Origin: Caulobacter radicis
Lineage (GTDB): Bacteria > Pseudomonadota > Alphaproteobacteria > Caulobacterales > Caulobacteraceae
Direction: 5' to 3'
Assembly (NCBI RefSeq): GCF_003094615.1
Contig: NZ_QDKO01000030.1
Span: 62,001 to 126,000 of the forward strand
DNA length: 64,000 nucleotides
The position numbers and the translations under genes are program-made. This document shows positions 53,261 through 61,782 of this stretch, one piece after another (position 1 is the stretch's first letter; every line of letters starts with the position of its first letter). The notes under the pieces were generated by a model. It was not told the origin of the DNA and made no database searches. It saw nothing but the letters and a program-made list of their open reading frames with translations.

Positions 53261-53664
53261 TGTTCCAGCCTGGCTTTCAATGTTTCCAGGTCGCGGGTCA
53301 CGGCGGCGGCGTCGCGGTCGAAGGCGGCGTCGTCCATGTCGGGCAGGCGAAAGAGGGTGAGCGTCACCTCGGCGCCGTCGCCATTGGCCACGACGCGCAG
53401 GGGCACCGAGATCTCGGTTCCGTCCGGCAAGGTCACCCAGTGGTCGAGGACGCCGAAGGGATTGGCAGGCGAGAAACGCACGCGGGCCTCGCCGACGGGG
53501 GTGTCGGCGATCCAGACGCCGTCTTCGTCGGAAGCCCGGCGCAGGCCGTCGCCGATGCCGGCGGCCCAGTCGGCCATGGTCTCCGGATCGGCCGCATAAG
53601 CATAGACGACGTCGGCTGGGCGCGCGACGCCGATGGTGATCGGACGGCAGGGATGCAGGGTCAT
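53248..53664 (-). CDS. SRPBCC (polyketide cyclase-like) protein
   Basis: 138 residues from the ATG at 53664; an in-frame ATG at 53712 adds 16. Begins ITIGVARPADVVYAYAADPE, the first strand and helix of the START/SRPBCC cavity fold, and ends in a long helix (AAAVTRDLETLKARLEQ). Binds an unknown small hydrophobic ligand. Its last three codons and TGA come from a palindromic repeat. Confidence 0.8.
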   Translation of the reverse strand: MTLHPCRPITIGVARPADVVYAYAADPETMADWAAGIGDGLRRASDEDGVWIADTPVGEARVRFSPANPFGVLDHWVTLPDGTEISVPLRVVANGDGAEVTLTLFRLPDMDDAAFDRDAAAVTRDLETLKARLEQSSP

Positions 53665-53732
53665 GCGAGCGGCCTCGTCATCGGCGGAGCGCGCCGCCGT
53701 CGGGCCGTCCACGCAGGATCAGGCGCGCAGGA

Positions 53733-53870
53733 TCAGAAGAGGACGGTGGCCAGGGCGATGAGGCCGGCCCAGAGCGCGATGCTGGCGCCGACGACGGCCA
53801 CGCGGCTCCAACGAACTCGGCGACGCGGCGACGCGCTGTCGTGGCGCGCGCCCATGCTGAGATAGGCCAT
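53733..53870 (-). CDS. Small membrane protein, 45 residues
   Basis: MAYLSMGARHDSASPRRRVR, then a single membrane helix (about 23-44) ending the protein in ATVLF. GGGGAGGAAGAC immediately upstream is a strong ribosome site, favouring real expression. A tail-anchored, N-in topology is expected. No family known. Confidence 0.65.
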   Translation of the reverse strand: MAYLSMGARHDSASPRRRVRWSRVAVVGASIALWAGLIALATVLF

Positions 53871-54045
53871 GTCTTCCTCCCCCGCCTCTGTTCTCCCTTG
53901 GGGGCGGGAGCGGGCGGTTTCATTTGATACGATCTCCTGGGTTGCAACGCTTGGCAAGAGCAACAGAGCCACGGACTCACAAAAATGTGCGTTCCAACAC
54001 AGTGACTTGTGTCGCCCAGCCGACTTCACCGCAGGGCGGGCGGCC

Positions 54046-54615
54046 TCAGATCGAGCCCGTCCCATGATATGGGCGGCCGATGACCTGGTCCTCGTCGCCT
54101 TCCCAGGCCTCGTCGTCGGGCATCGAGACGTTGGCGTCCCAGTGCTCGGCCTGGCTGGCGCCCGAGCCGCTGTCGGTGTGGCGGACGATCTCGTCGATGT
54201 CGCGGGCGTCGCGCGGGGCGGTTCCCGGCGGGATGGTCGCCGTCTCGGCCGGGCTCAGCGCATCGTTCTGGAAGTCGACGTGCTGGGGATAGAAGGCCAG
54301 GCGCCCGGTCAGTCGCTCCATGCCCGGCAGCGGCGCCTCGTACGACCACACGGCGTCCTCGATGATCTGGCCGTCGCGATAGATCGTGTAGTAGCTGGCC
54401 GAGCCCTTGTACGGGCAGCGGGTGGTCTTGTCGGACCGGCGCAGGAAGGCCATCGCCACGTCGTCGCGCGGGAAGTAGCGGACGGGCGGATAGTCGGCCT
54501 CGCGCAGCACCAGGACGTCGTCGCTGTCGGCGATCTCGTGGCCTTCGAACAGCACGCGGACCCGGCCGCTCTCGCGGGCGCAGGTGATCGGATGGTTGGG
54601 ATCTGACGATTGCAT
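54046..54615 (-). CDS. DUF427 domain protein
   Basis: 189 residues from the ATG at 54615. DUF427 features: RVRVLFEGHEIADSDDVLVL, YFPRDDVAMAFL, TTRCPYKGSASYYTI and VWSYEAPLPG near 90, and FYPQHVDF. The last 50 residues are an acidic extension. Cytoplasmic, function unknown; structures of the family show a small beta barrel. Confidence 0.88.
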   Translation of the reverse strand: MQSSDPNHPITCARESGRVRVLFEGHEIADSDDVLVLREADYPPVRYFPRDDVAMAFLRRSDKTTRCPYKGSASYYTIYRDGQIIEDAVWSYEAPLPGMERLTGRLAFYPQHVDFQNDALSPAETATIPPGTAPRDARDIDEIVRHTDSGSGASQAEHWDANVSMPDDEAWEGDEDQVIGRPYHGTGSI

Positions 54616-54815
54616 GGGCGTTCCCCAGGCGTTGAGGGTGTCGTTGCGGAACTTGCAGCCAGTGAAACGCGCGGCGCGCCCCAACCGCTCCCTCCCGGCA
54701 AGCCTTTGCTTGTGAAACGGAAAGCCGCGTGATCTTCTCCCCGCGAACTGGGGAGGGGAGGGCGAAACGACCGTTGGCGTCGCCCTATCTGACTTGAATA
54801 CAGTCAAGGTCGAGA

Positions 54816-56717
54816 ATGAATAGCATTGTCGTTGTCGCCGGGATTCTCGTCACATTGGTGACGGGCCTGCCGGTTTTCATGCAGCTCATAAAGGATCACC
54901 CAAAAGGGCTGATCATTCTGTTCTTCGCCGAGATGTGGGAGCGGTTCTCCTACTACGGCATGCGCGCCATCCTGATCTTCTATCTGACGCAGCACTTCCT
55001 TTTCGAGCCGAAGGTCGCCAACGGTCACTACGGCTCCTATACCTCCCTCGTCTACCTGCTGCCGCTGATCGGCGGCTTCCTGGCCGACAAGTGGCTGGGC
55101 ACCCGCAAGGCCGTGGCCTTCGGCGCCATCCTGCTGGTCGCCGGCCACTTGGCCATGGCGGTGGAAGGCAAGCCCGCCACCCAGACCCTGACCTATGCCG
55201 GCCAGACCTACCAGTTCCAGGCCGAGGGCCGTGGCGGTGAACGGGTCGCCAAGCTGGTGGTCGCGGGCAAGCCCTACGACGTCTCGGCCACCAAGGCCGG
55301 CGACTTCGAGATCAAGGACCTGCCGGCCGCCGCCCCGCTGCCCGCCGTGCTGCCCAAGGGCCAGTACCAGCTGGGCGTCGAGGGCCGTGATCCGACCTAC
55401 CTGAACATCTTCTGGCTGGCCCTGTCGCTGATCATCGTCGGCGTCGGCTTCCTCAAGCCCAACATCTCGACCATCGTCGGCCAGCTGTACCCGCAGGGCG
55501 ACCCGCGTCGCGACCCGGGCTTCACCCTCTACTACTACGGCATCAACCTCGGCTCGTTCTGGGCCTCGATCCTCTGCGGCCTCCTGGGCATCAAGGTCGG
55601 CTGGTGGGCGGGCTTCGGCCTCGCGGGCCTGGGCATGCTGGCCGGCTTCGTCGTCTTCGTGCTGGGCAAGCCCTGGCTGCTGGGCAAGGGCGAGGCGCCC
55701 GAGCCCAAGAAGCTGAAGGAGAAGGTCGCCGGCCCGCTGACCCGCGAGCACGCGATCTACGCCCTGTCGCTGCTCGGCGTGCTGGGCGTGTTCTTCCTGG
55801 TCCAGCGCAGCGCCATCGTCGGCGTGACCCTGGTGGCGGGCATGATCGGCTCGATCGGCTACGTGCTGTGGTTCATGTTCGCCAAGGTGCAGAAGGTCGA
55901 GCGCGAGCGCCTGGCCCTGGCCCTGTTCCTGATCTTCGGCGCGGTGGTGTTCTGGACCCTGTTCGAGCAGGCCGGCTCGTCGCTGAACCTGTTCGCGGCC
56001 ACCAACGTCAACCTCAACCTGACCTCGGCCCCCGTGCAGTGGTTCGGCGGCGCGGTTACCTTCGCCACCCCGGCCCAGCTCGCCGCCGCGACCATCGACC
56101 CCGCCAAGACGCTGTGGATCGATTCCAGCTTCAACGCCGCCCAGACCCAGGCGCTGAACGCCGGCTGGATCCTGATCTTCGCCCCGGTCTTCGCGGCGCT
56201 GTGGACCTTCCTGGGCCGCCGCGACAAGGACCCGAACCCCGTCGTGAAGTTCGGCCTGGCGCTGTTGCAGGTGGGCCTCGGCTTCCTGGTGCTTCAGTGG
56301 GGCTCGACCTTCGCCGACGGCGCCTTCCGCATGCCGCTGTTCTTCCTGGTGCTGATGTACATGCTGCACACCACCGGCGAGCTGTGCATGTCGCCCGTGG
56401 GCCTGTCGCAGATGACCAAGCTGTCGCCGGCCTCGATGGTGTCGTTCATCATGGCCGTGTGGTTCATGGCCGTGGCCATCGCCCAGTATGTCGGCGGCTT
56501 CATCGCCGGCCTGACCACGGTGGAAACCGTCGGCGGCCAGGTGCTGGACCCCGAAGCGGCGCTGCGCACCTCGCTGCAGGTGTTCAACGTCATCGGCCTG
56601 ATCGCCGCCGGCATCGGCGTGCTGTTCCTGATCGCCTCGCCCTTCCTCAAGAAGTGGTCGCACGGCGCGGACGAGCACCACGCCGCCCCGACCGACACCG
56701 CGACGGTCGCCGACTGA
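54816..56717 (+). CDS. Proton-dependent peptide transporter (POT/PTR family)
   Basis: 633 residues, longer than typical bacterial POTs (about 500). The proton-coupling ExxERFxYYG motif is at 39-48 (EMWERFSYYG), with the PTR2 signature YYYGINLGSFWASILCG later. An extra soluble stretch (about 117-194) lies between helices 3 and 4 and another near 390-450. Imports di- and tripeptides. Followed by a terminator, then a flavin oxidase gene. Confidence 0.93.
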   Translation: MNSIVVVAGILVTLVTGLPVFMQLIKDHPKGLIILFFAEMWERFSYYGMRAILIFYLTQHFLFEPKVANGHYGSYTSLVYLLPLIGGFLADKWLGTRKAVAFGAILLVAGHLAMAVEGKPATQTLTYAGQTYQFQAEGRGGERVAKLVVAGKPYDVSATKAGDFEIKDLPAAAPLPAVLPKGQYQLGVEGRDPTYLNIFWLALSLIIVGVGFLKPNISTIVGQLYPQGDPRRDPGFTLYYYGINLGSFWASILCGLLGIKVGWWAGFGLAGLGMLAGFVVFVLGKPWLLGKGEAPEPKKLKEKVAGPLTREHAIYALSLLGVLGVFFLVQRSAIVGVTLVAGMIGSIGYVLWFMFAKVQKVERERLALALFLIFGAVVFWTLFEQAGSSLNLFAATNVNLNLTSAPVQWFGGAVTFATPAQLAAATIDPAKTLWIDSSFNAAQTQALNAGWILIFAPVFAALWTFLGRRDKDPNPVVKFGLALLQVGLGFLVLQWGSTFADGAFRMPLFFLVLMYMLHTTGELCMSPVGLSQMTKLSPASMVSFIMAVWFMAVAIAQYVGGFIAGLTTVETVGGQVLDPEAALRTSLQVFNVIGLIAAGIGVLFLIASPFLKKWSHGADEHHAAPTDTATVAD

Positions 56718-56741
56718 TCTCGGCGCACCGCACTGAAGACG

Positions 56742-56773
56742 AAGGCCCCGGAGCGATCCGGGGCCTTTTTCTT
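56742..56773 (+). terminator. Intrinsic terminator of the POT transporter gene
   Basis: AAGGCCCCGGA/TCCGGGGCCTT, a perfect 11-bp stem with GCGA loop, followed by TTTCTTT, 25 bases past the stop. Confidence 0.9.
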
Positions 56774-56872
56774 TGGCCCTGTCGGGTTTCGCACAGTCGC
56801 CTGTTCGCCGGCCGCGCGAAGTGACGTCGATGCACGTCAGGGTCGCGTTGGCGGCCGAACGGGGAGACGGCC

Positions 56873-58621
56873 ATGGGAACGACCTACACGATCTTCGGCG
56901 CGGGGCCGGCGGGCCTCTACACGGCCTGGCGGCTGGTCACCGGCGGCAAGGCCGTGGCGGGCGACACGATCCAGCTCTACGAATGGGGCGACTACGCCTT
57001 CGACGGCCCGGGCTCGGGCACGCGCCTGCCGGCGGGCCGCATCGTCACCCACTTCTGCAACGACGACCCGCGCCAGTCCTACATCGAGGCTGGCGGCATG
57101 CGCTTCATCCAGTGGGACGCGACCAAGAGCGAAGGCCACCAGCTGGTGACCCTGACCATCGAGAAGCTGGGCTTGGCCGGCAAGATCATCGACTTCAACA
57201 CCACCGACAATCCGCTGCTGTTCCTGCGCGAGGAGCACATCTACCAGAACGACCTGGCGACCCATCCCGCGCCCTACAACACGCCGGGCAACAACGAGCA
57301 GCCGGCCGCCACCCTGTTCTCGAACATCTCGGCCCTGATCACGGGCGACGCGCCGGTGAAGACCCGCGCCCAGCAGTGCGCCTTCTACGGCTCGGGCCGG
57401 CTGCCGCCGACCTTCAACTCGTTCGTCTATCCGCCGGGCTCGATCGCCGGCAACATCGGCTACTGGAACGTCTTCTACGACCAGGCCGGCAACGAGGGCT
57501 ACGAGTACGCCGCCGACGCCGGCGGCTACACCTCCAACGTCATCAACTGGAACGCCGCCAACGCCGCCGTCTATAACGGCGAGTTCGCGCCGGGCGGGGC
57601 GTTCAAGACCCTCAGCGGCGGCTATTCCCAGGTCTTCGTCGAGCTCTACCAGCAGACCCTGAAGGCCGCCCAGGACGCCGGGGTGGCCTTCACCCTGACC
57701 CAGCGCACCCGCCTGCACTCGATCTGGCTGGAGGGCGAGACGGTCAACTATCGCCTGGCCAGCGCCGAGACGCCGTTCAAGGGCGGGGCGGTGCAGACGA
57801 CGCAGAACGCCTTCCTGGCCATGCCGCCAGCCTCGCTGGACCTGGTGGCCGAGGCCACGCAATACGCCGACATGCCCGAAGGCACGCTCGACATCCTCAA
57901 CGCCGAGGGCGTGCAGCTCTACATCGACGGGGTGATCCGCCAGCCGTCGATGCGGGTGATGCTGTTCTTCGACCGCCCGTGGTGGAACGATCCGGGCGTG
58001 CCCTATCCGCCCAGCCTGACGGGCGCGCCCAACACCTTCGGCCCGACCATCACCGACCTGCCGCTGCGCCAGGTCTACTACTTCGGGAACAACAGCGACG
58101 GCGCGGCCAACCCCGCCTACGGCGTCCTCGCCTCGTACGACGACATGCAGTACGTGCAGTTCTGGCAGGAGCTGGAGGTCGACGTCACCGAGCGCCGCAA
58201 GGTGCCGATCGACCAGGACCACCAGGTGCTGTTCGGCCCGCGCAAGGCCACCGACACCATGATCCGCATGGTGCTGCTGGAGCTGGCCAAGGTGCACTGG
58301 GGCGATCCCAACGCCGCTGGCCAGATCCCCTGGCCGGTCGAGGCGATCTTCAACGACTTCTCGCTGAACCCGTTCGGGGCCGGCTACCACGCCTGGGCCG
58401 CGCACTACGACATCTGCGACGTGATGCAGAGGATCCGCCAGCCCACGGGCCTGGTGCCCGGCGCGACGGCGGCCAACCTCTTCATCATCGGCGAGGCCTA
58501 CTCCAACGACCAGGCCTGGGTCGAAGGCGCCTTCTGCACGGCCGAGTCGGTGCTGGTCGACTACTTCGGAATGACGAGCATCGCCGACACGACCAACTAT
58601 CCGCTGATCTGCAGCTGCTGA
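56873..58621 (+). CDS. FAD-dependent amine/L-amino-acid oxidase-like flavoprotein
   Basis: 582 residues. FAD dinucleotide motif FGAGPAGLYTAWRL at 8-21, a GG doublet region AGGMRFIQW, and a C-terminal flavin-contact segment IIGEAYSNDQAWVEGAFCTA. The layout is that of flavin monoamine or L-amino-acid oxidases, which yield a 2-oxo acid, ammonia and hydrogen peroxide. No signal peptide. It ends in CSC, unusual. GGGGAGAC precedes the ATG. Substrate unknown. Confidence 0.82.
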   Translation: MGTTYTIFGAGPAGLYTAWRLVTGGKAVAGDTIQLYEWGDYAFDGPGSGTRLPAGRIVTHFCNDDPRQSYIEAGGMRFIQWDATKSEGHQLVTLTIEKLGLAGKIIDFNTTDNPLLFLREEHIYQNDLATHPAPYNTPGNNEQPAATLFSNISALITGDAPVKTRAQQCAFYGSGRLPPTFNSFVYPPGSIAGNIGYWNVFYDQAGNEGYEYAADAGGYTSNVINWNAANAAVYNGEFAPGGAFKTLSGGYSQVFVELYQQTLKAAQDAGVAFTLTQRTRLHSIWLEGETVNYRLASAETPFKGGAVQTTQNAFLAMPPASLDLVAEATQYADMPEGTLDILNAEGVQLYIDGVIRQPSMRVMLFFDRPWWNDPGVPYPPSLTGAPNTFGPTITDLPLRQVYYFGNNSDGAANPAYGVLASYDDMQYVQFWQELEVDVTERRKVPIDQDHQVLFGPRKATDTMIRMVLLELAKVHWGDPNAAGQIPWPVEAIFNDFSLNPFGAGYHAWAAHYDICDVMQRIRQPTGLVPGATAANLFIIGEAYSNDQAWVEGAFCTAESVLVDYFGMTSIADTTNYPLICSC

Positions 58622-58637
58622 TGATGGACCGGGCGGC

Positions 58638-60020
58638 TCAGGCTGAGGCCTGGGCCGCCTTGGCCTTGCTCTGGTGGTGCGACAGCACGATCGACAGGAT
58701 CACCACCGGGATGCCGACCGCCGCCGTGCCCGCGAAGAAGATCGCGTACGAGGTCATCAGCGGGAAGCTCTTCTCCAGGCCCTCGACGACGGCGCCTGAG
58801 AAGCCCTTCAGGAACTTGCCCAGCATGGCGTAGGTGCTCGACAGCAGGGCGTACTGGGTGGCGGTGTAGCCAAGGCTCGTCAGGCTGGACATGTAGGCCA
58901 CCAGCGCCGCGCCGGCGAAGCCGGTCGAGATGTTGTCGACGATCATCGCGCCGATGAAGACGGGCATGTTCGGCCCGGCCAGAGCCATGGCCGAGAAGGC
59001 CAGGTTCGAGCCCGGGCCCAGCACCGCGCCCAGCACCAGCGTCTTTTCGAAGCCCAGCTTCACGGCGCTGAGGCCCGCCAGAGCGATGCCGACGAAGGTG
59101 GCGACCAGGCCGAACGAGGTGCGCACCGCCCCGATCATCTCCTTGGCGAGGCCCAGGTCGGTGTAGAGCGGCGCGGCCATCGGCCCCATCAGGAAGTCGG
59201 GCAGGCGGTAGAGGGCCACGGTGCACAGCATCAGCAGCGCCATCGGGCCATGGGTCTGGAAGAAGGTGACGAACGGACCGACCACGGCGTCGAAGAAGCC
59301 GCGCGGGGTCCACAGCGGGGCGGCGGCCACGCCGCTGGCGGCGGCGGGCGTGCGGGCCGGTTCGATGGCGAAAAGGGTGGCGGTCAGGCCGATGCCCATG
59401 GCCGCGGCGCACAGCAGGTACGAGGTCGGCCAGCCGAGCTTGGCGGCCGCCACCAGGATCCAGGCGTCGGTGGCCAGGATGGCGATGCGGTAGCCGAACT
59501 GGAAGGCGGCGGTCAGCAGGCCCAGGTCGTCGGGGCTTTCGGCGCGCTCGATCCGCCAGGCGTCGACGACGGTGTCCTGGCTGGCGGCGGCGAAGGCGGT
59601 GATCACCGCCAGCAGGGCGAAGGTCCACAGGTGGCCGCCCGGACCGACGGCGGCCATGCCGAACAGGCCGATCCCGACGACGATCTGGGTCAGGACCATC
59701 CAGCCGCGCCGGCGGCCCAGGCGCCCGAGCAGGGGCAGGTCCACGCGATCGATGATCGGCGCCCACAGGAACTTCAGCGAATAGGCAATGCCCACCCACG
59801 ACAGGAAGCCGATGGCGGCCAGCTCGATGCCCTGCTCGCGCAGCCAGAAGCCCAGGGTATTGCCCACCAGCATGAACGGCAGGCCCGACGAGAAGCCCAG
59901 CAGCAGGGTGACCAGAACGCGCGGTTCGCGCAGGGCGGCCAGCACCTCGCGCCAGCCGTGCGGCTTGCGAGCGGGCTTGGCCACGTCGGTAGCGGCCGTC
60001 TCGTTGGTCTGCTCGGTCAT
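58638..60020 (-). CDS. ampG: Muropeptide permease AmpG-like MFS transporter
   Basis: 460 residues, 12 or more helices. Strong AmpG features: RVLVTLLLGFSSGLPFMLVG, FWLREQGIELAAIGFLSWVG, and AASQDTVVDAWRIE. Imports anhydro-muropeptides from cell-wall turnover for recycling. Convergent with the flavin oxidase gene and 40 bases downstream of the shkA-like gene on the same strand. Confidence 0.9.
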   Translation of the reverse strand: MTEQTNETAATDVAKPARKPHGWREVLAALREPRVLVTLLLGFSSGLPFMLVGNTLGFWLREQGIELAAIGFLSWVGIAYSLKFLWAPIIDRVDLPLLGRLGRRRGWMVLTQIVVGIGLFGMAAVGPGGHLWTFALLAVITAFAAASQDTVVDAWRIERAESPDDLGLLTAAFQFGYRIAILATDAWILVAAAKLGWPTSYLLCAAAMGIGLTATLFAIEPARTPAAASGVAAAPLWTPRGFFDAVVGPFVTFFQTHGPMALLMLCTVALYRLPDFLMGPMAAPLYTDLGLAKEMIGAVRTSFGLVATFVGIALAGLSAVKLGFEKTLVLGAVLGPGSNLAFSAMALAGPNMPVFIGAMIVDNISTGFAGAALVAYMSSLTSLGYTATQYALLSSTYAMLGKFLKGFSGAVVEGLEKSFPLMTSYAIFFAGTAAVGIPVVILSIVLSHHQSKAKAAQASA

Positions 60021-60060
60021 GGTCTTCCCCGAAGTGGACGGGGAGGGTGGGACCGTCCCG

Positions 60061-61590
60061 TCAGCCGGCGACCTTGGCGCGCGTCGCGTCGTTCGTCCAG
60101 CGGCGCGGGCGGTCGGGGCCGGTCCAGCGGGACAGGGCGTCGCGCAGGGCGGCGGGGGTCAGCGGCTTGACCAGGAAGTCGTCCATGCCGGCCATCAGGC
60201 ACTGGCGGCGGTCATCGTCGAAGGCGTCGGCGGTCAGGGCCAGGATCGGGGTGTCGACGCCCTTGGCGCGGACGGCGCGGGTGGCCTCCAGGCCGTTCAG
60301 GCCCGGCATGCGCAGGTCCATGAACACCAGGTCGTAGGTTCCGCGCGACAGGGCGGCCACGGCCTCGTCGCCGCTGGCGATGCGGTCGACCGTGCAGCCC
60401 TCGCGCTCCAGAAGGGTGCGGGCGAGGAGGGCGTTGATCGGATTGTCCTCGGCCAGCAGGACGCGGGCGCCCGGCGCGGCGGCCGGGGCGATGCGGTCGT
60501 CCTGGGCCTCGGCGGGGGTGACGATGGCCTCCAGCGCCGCGTCGATCGGCTTGGCGCCCAGCACCTGGGCGGCCAGCGAGGTGCGGCGCAGCGGCTTGAT
60601 CAGGTAGCCCGAGAAGCCGGCCTTGGAGAGGTTGGGGATTAGGTCGCGCTGGTCCGGGGTCAGCAGGGCCACGGCGGCGCGGCCGGCGGGCGCGGCCAGC
60701 GGCCCGGCGAGGGCCGCGTCGACCAGCAGCACGGTCTGGGCCGGCAGGGTCTCGACCTTGTCGAGGCCGGCCAGGTTCTTCACCCAGGCGCCGCTGGCGA
60801 TGGCCTGGGCGCCGACCGCCTCGCGGACCACGGGGTTGGGCGAGACGACGGCGACGAACCGGCCTTCCAGCGGCGGGGCCGCCGGGGCCTGGTGATGGCG
60901 TTCGAACGGGGCCTCGAACCAGAAGTCGGCGCCGCCGCCGGGGTTTTCCGCGACGCCGGCCTCGCCGTCCATGGCGCCGGCCAGGCGGGCGACGATGGCC
61001 AGGCCAAGGCCCGCGCCGCCCAGCTGGGCCTGGTGCGACGGGTCGGTCTGGACGAAGGCCTCGAAAATCTTCTCACGGGCCTCGGGGGCGACGCCCGGAC
61101 CGGTGTCGGCCACGGAAAAGCGCACGCGGCCGGCGCCGGCGTCGCGGGCGGTGATCAGCACGCCGCCTTTTTCCGTGAACTTCACGGCGTTGCCGGCGAA
61201 GTTCAGCAGCACCTGGCGCAGGCGGCCCTCGTCGGCCAGCAGCGGCGGCAGGCCGCGCTCGACCGCCCAGGCGATCTCGATTCCCTTTTCGTGGGCGCGC
61301 GGGCTCATCAGCTCGGCCACCTGGCGCAGCAGGTCCTCGGGGTTCACCGGGGCCAGATGCAGCTCCAGCGCCGTGGCGCCCAGGCGCGCGAAGTCCAGCA
61401 CGTCGTTGACCAGGGAGAGCAGGTGGTCGCCGCTCTCGCGCAGGGCCGCGACATAGGAGCGCTGCTCGGCGGTCAGGCGGGTGTTTTCCAGCAGACGCGC
61501 CATGCCCAACACCCCGTTCAGGGGCGTGCGGAACTCGTGGCTCAGGGTGGCCAACTGCTCGGCGGAGACGGCGTCGCGGGTCTTGGTCAT
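60061..61590 (-). CDS. shkA: Soluble hybrid histidine kinase, ShkA orthologue
   Basis: 509 residues, no membrane segment or sensor domain. Order: phosphoacceptor TLSHEFRTPLNG (His18), ATPase domain (N box NFAGNAVKF, G2 GGAGLGLAI), a pseudo-receiver (about 243-345) lacking the phospho-Asp, the linker motif DDR (364-366) and a true receiver with FMDLRMPG (Asp425). In Caulobacter ShkA, c-di-GMP binds the pseudo-receiver through Arg, Tyr, Ile, Pro and Arg residues and releases DDR-mediated inhibition; here Arg315, Tyr329, Ile331, Pro333 and Arg335 match in spacing. Feeds phosphate to ShpA and TacA, controlling stalk genes. Confidence 0.9.
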   Translation of the reverse strand: MTKTRDAVSAEQLATLSHEFRTPLNGVLGMARLLENTRLTAEQRSYVAALRESGDHLLSLVNDVLDFARLGATALELHLAPVNPEDLLRQVAELMSPRAHEKGIEIAWAVERGLPPLLADEGRLRQVLLNFAGNAVKFTEKGGVLITARDAGAGRVRFSVADTGPGVAPEAREKIFEAFVQTDPSHQAQLGGAGLGLAIVARLAGAMDGEAGVAENPGGGADFWFEAPFERHHQAPAAPPLEGRFVAVVSPNPVVREAVGAQAIASGAWVKNLAGLDKVETLPAQTVLLVDAALAGPLAAPAGRAAVALLTPDQRDLIPNLSKAGFSGYLIKPLRRTSLAAQVLGAKPIDAALEAIVTPAEAQDDRIAPAAAPGARVLLAEDNPINALLARTLLEREGCTVDRIASGDEAVAALSRGTYDLVFMDLRMPGLNGLEATRAVRAKGVDTPILALTADAFDDDRRQCLMAGMDDFLVKPLTPAALRDALSRWTGPDRPRRWTNDATRAKVAG

Positions 61591-61650
61591 GGCGCGGGAG
61601 TGTAGGGCGCGGGGGTTAAGGGGCGGTGGAGGCGGGGGCGATGCTTCAGG

Positions 61651-61782
61651 AGCCTCCCCCTGTGGGGGGGCGATCGCACAGCGATCGGTGGGGGGAGTAA
61701 TCAGAAAATCAGCCGGCTTCCCGGAGGCTGAAAACGGCCCCCCGCTGGGCCTTCGGCCGCCTTCCCCACAGGGGGAGGTTTC
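61651..61782. repeat. Palindromic intergenic repeat, type B variant
   Basis: AGCCTCCCCCTGTGGGGGGG with CGATCGCACAGCGATCG, facing CTTCCCCACAGGGGGAGGTT. It abuts the yifB stop codon. Confidence 0.8.

Noticed and set aside
54804..56681. A 625-codon frame opposite the POT transporter
   Set aside because: Antisense composition rich in Gln, Gly, His and Asp without motifs; the sense frame is an unambiguous transporter.
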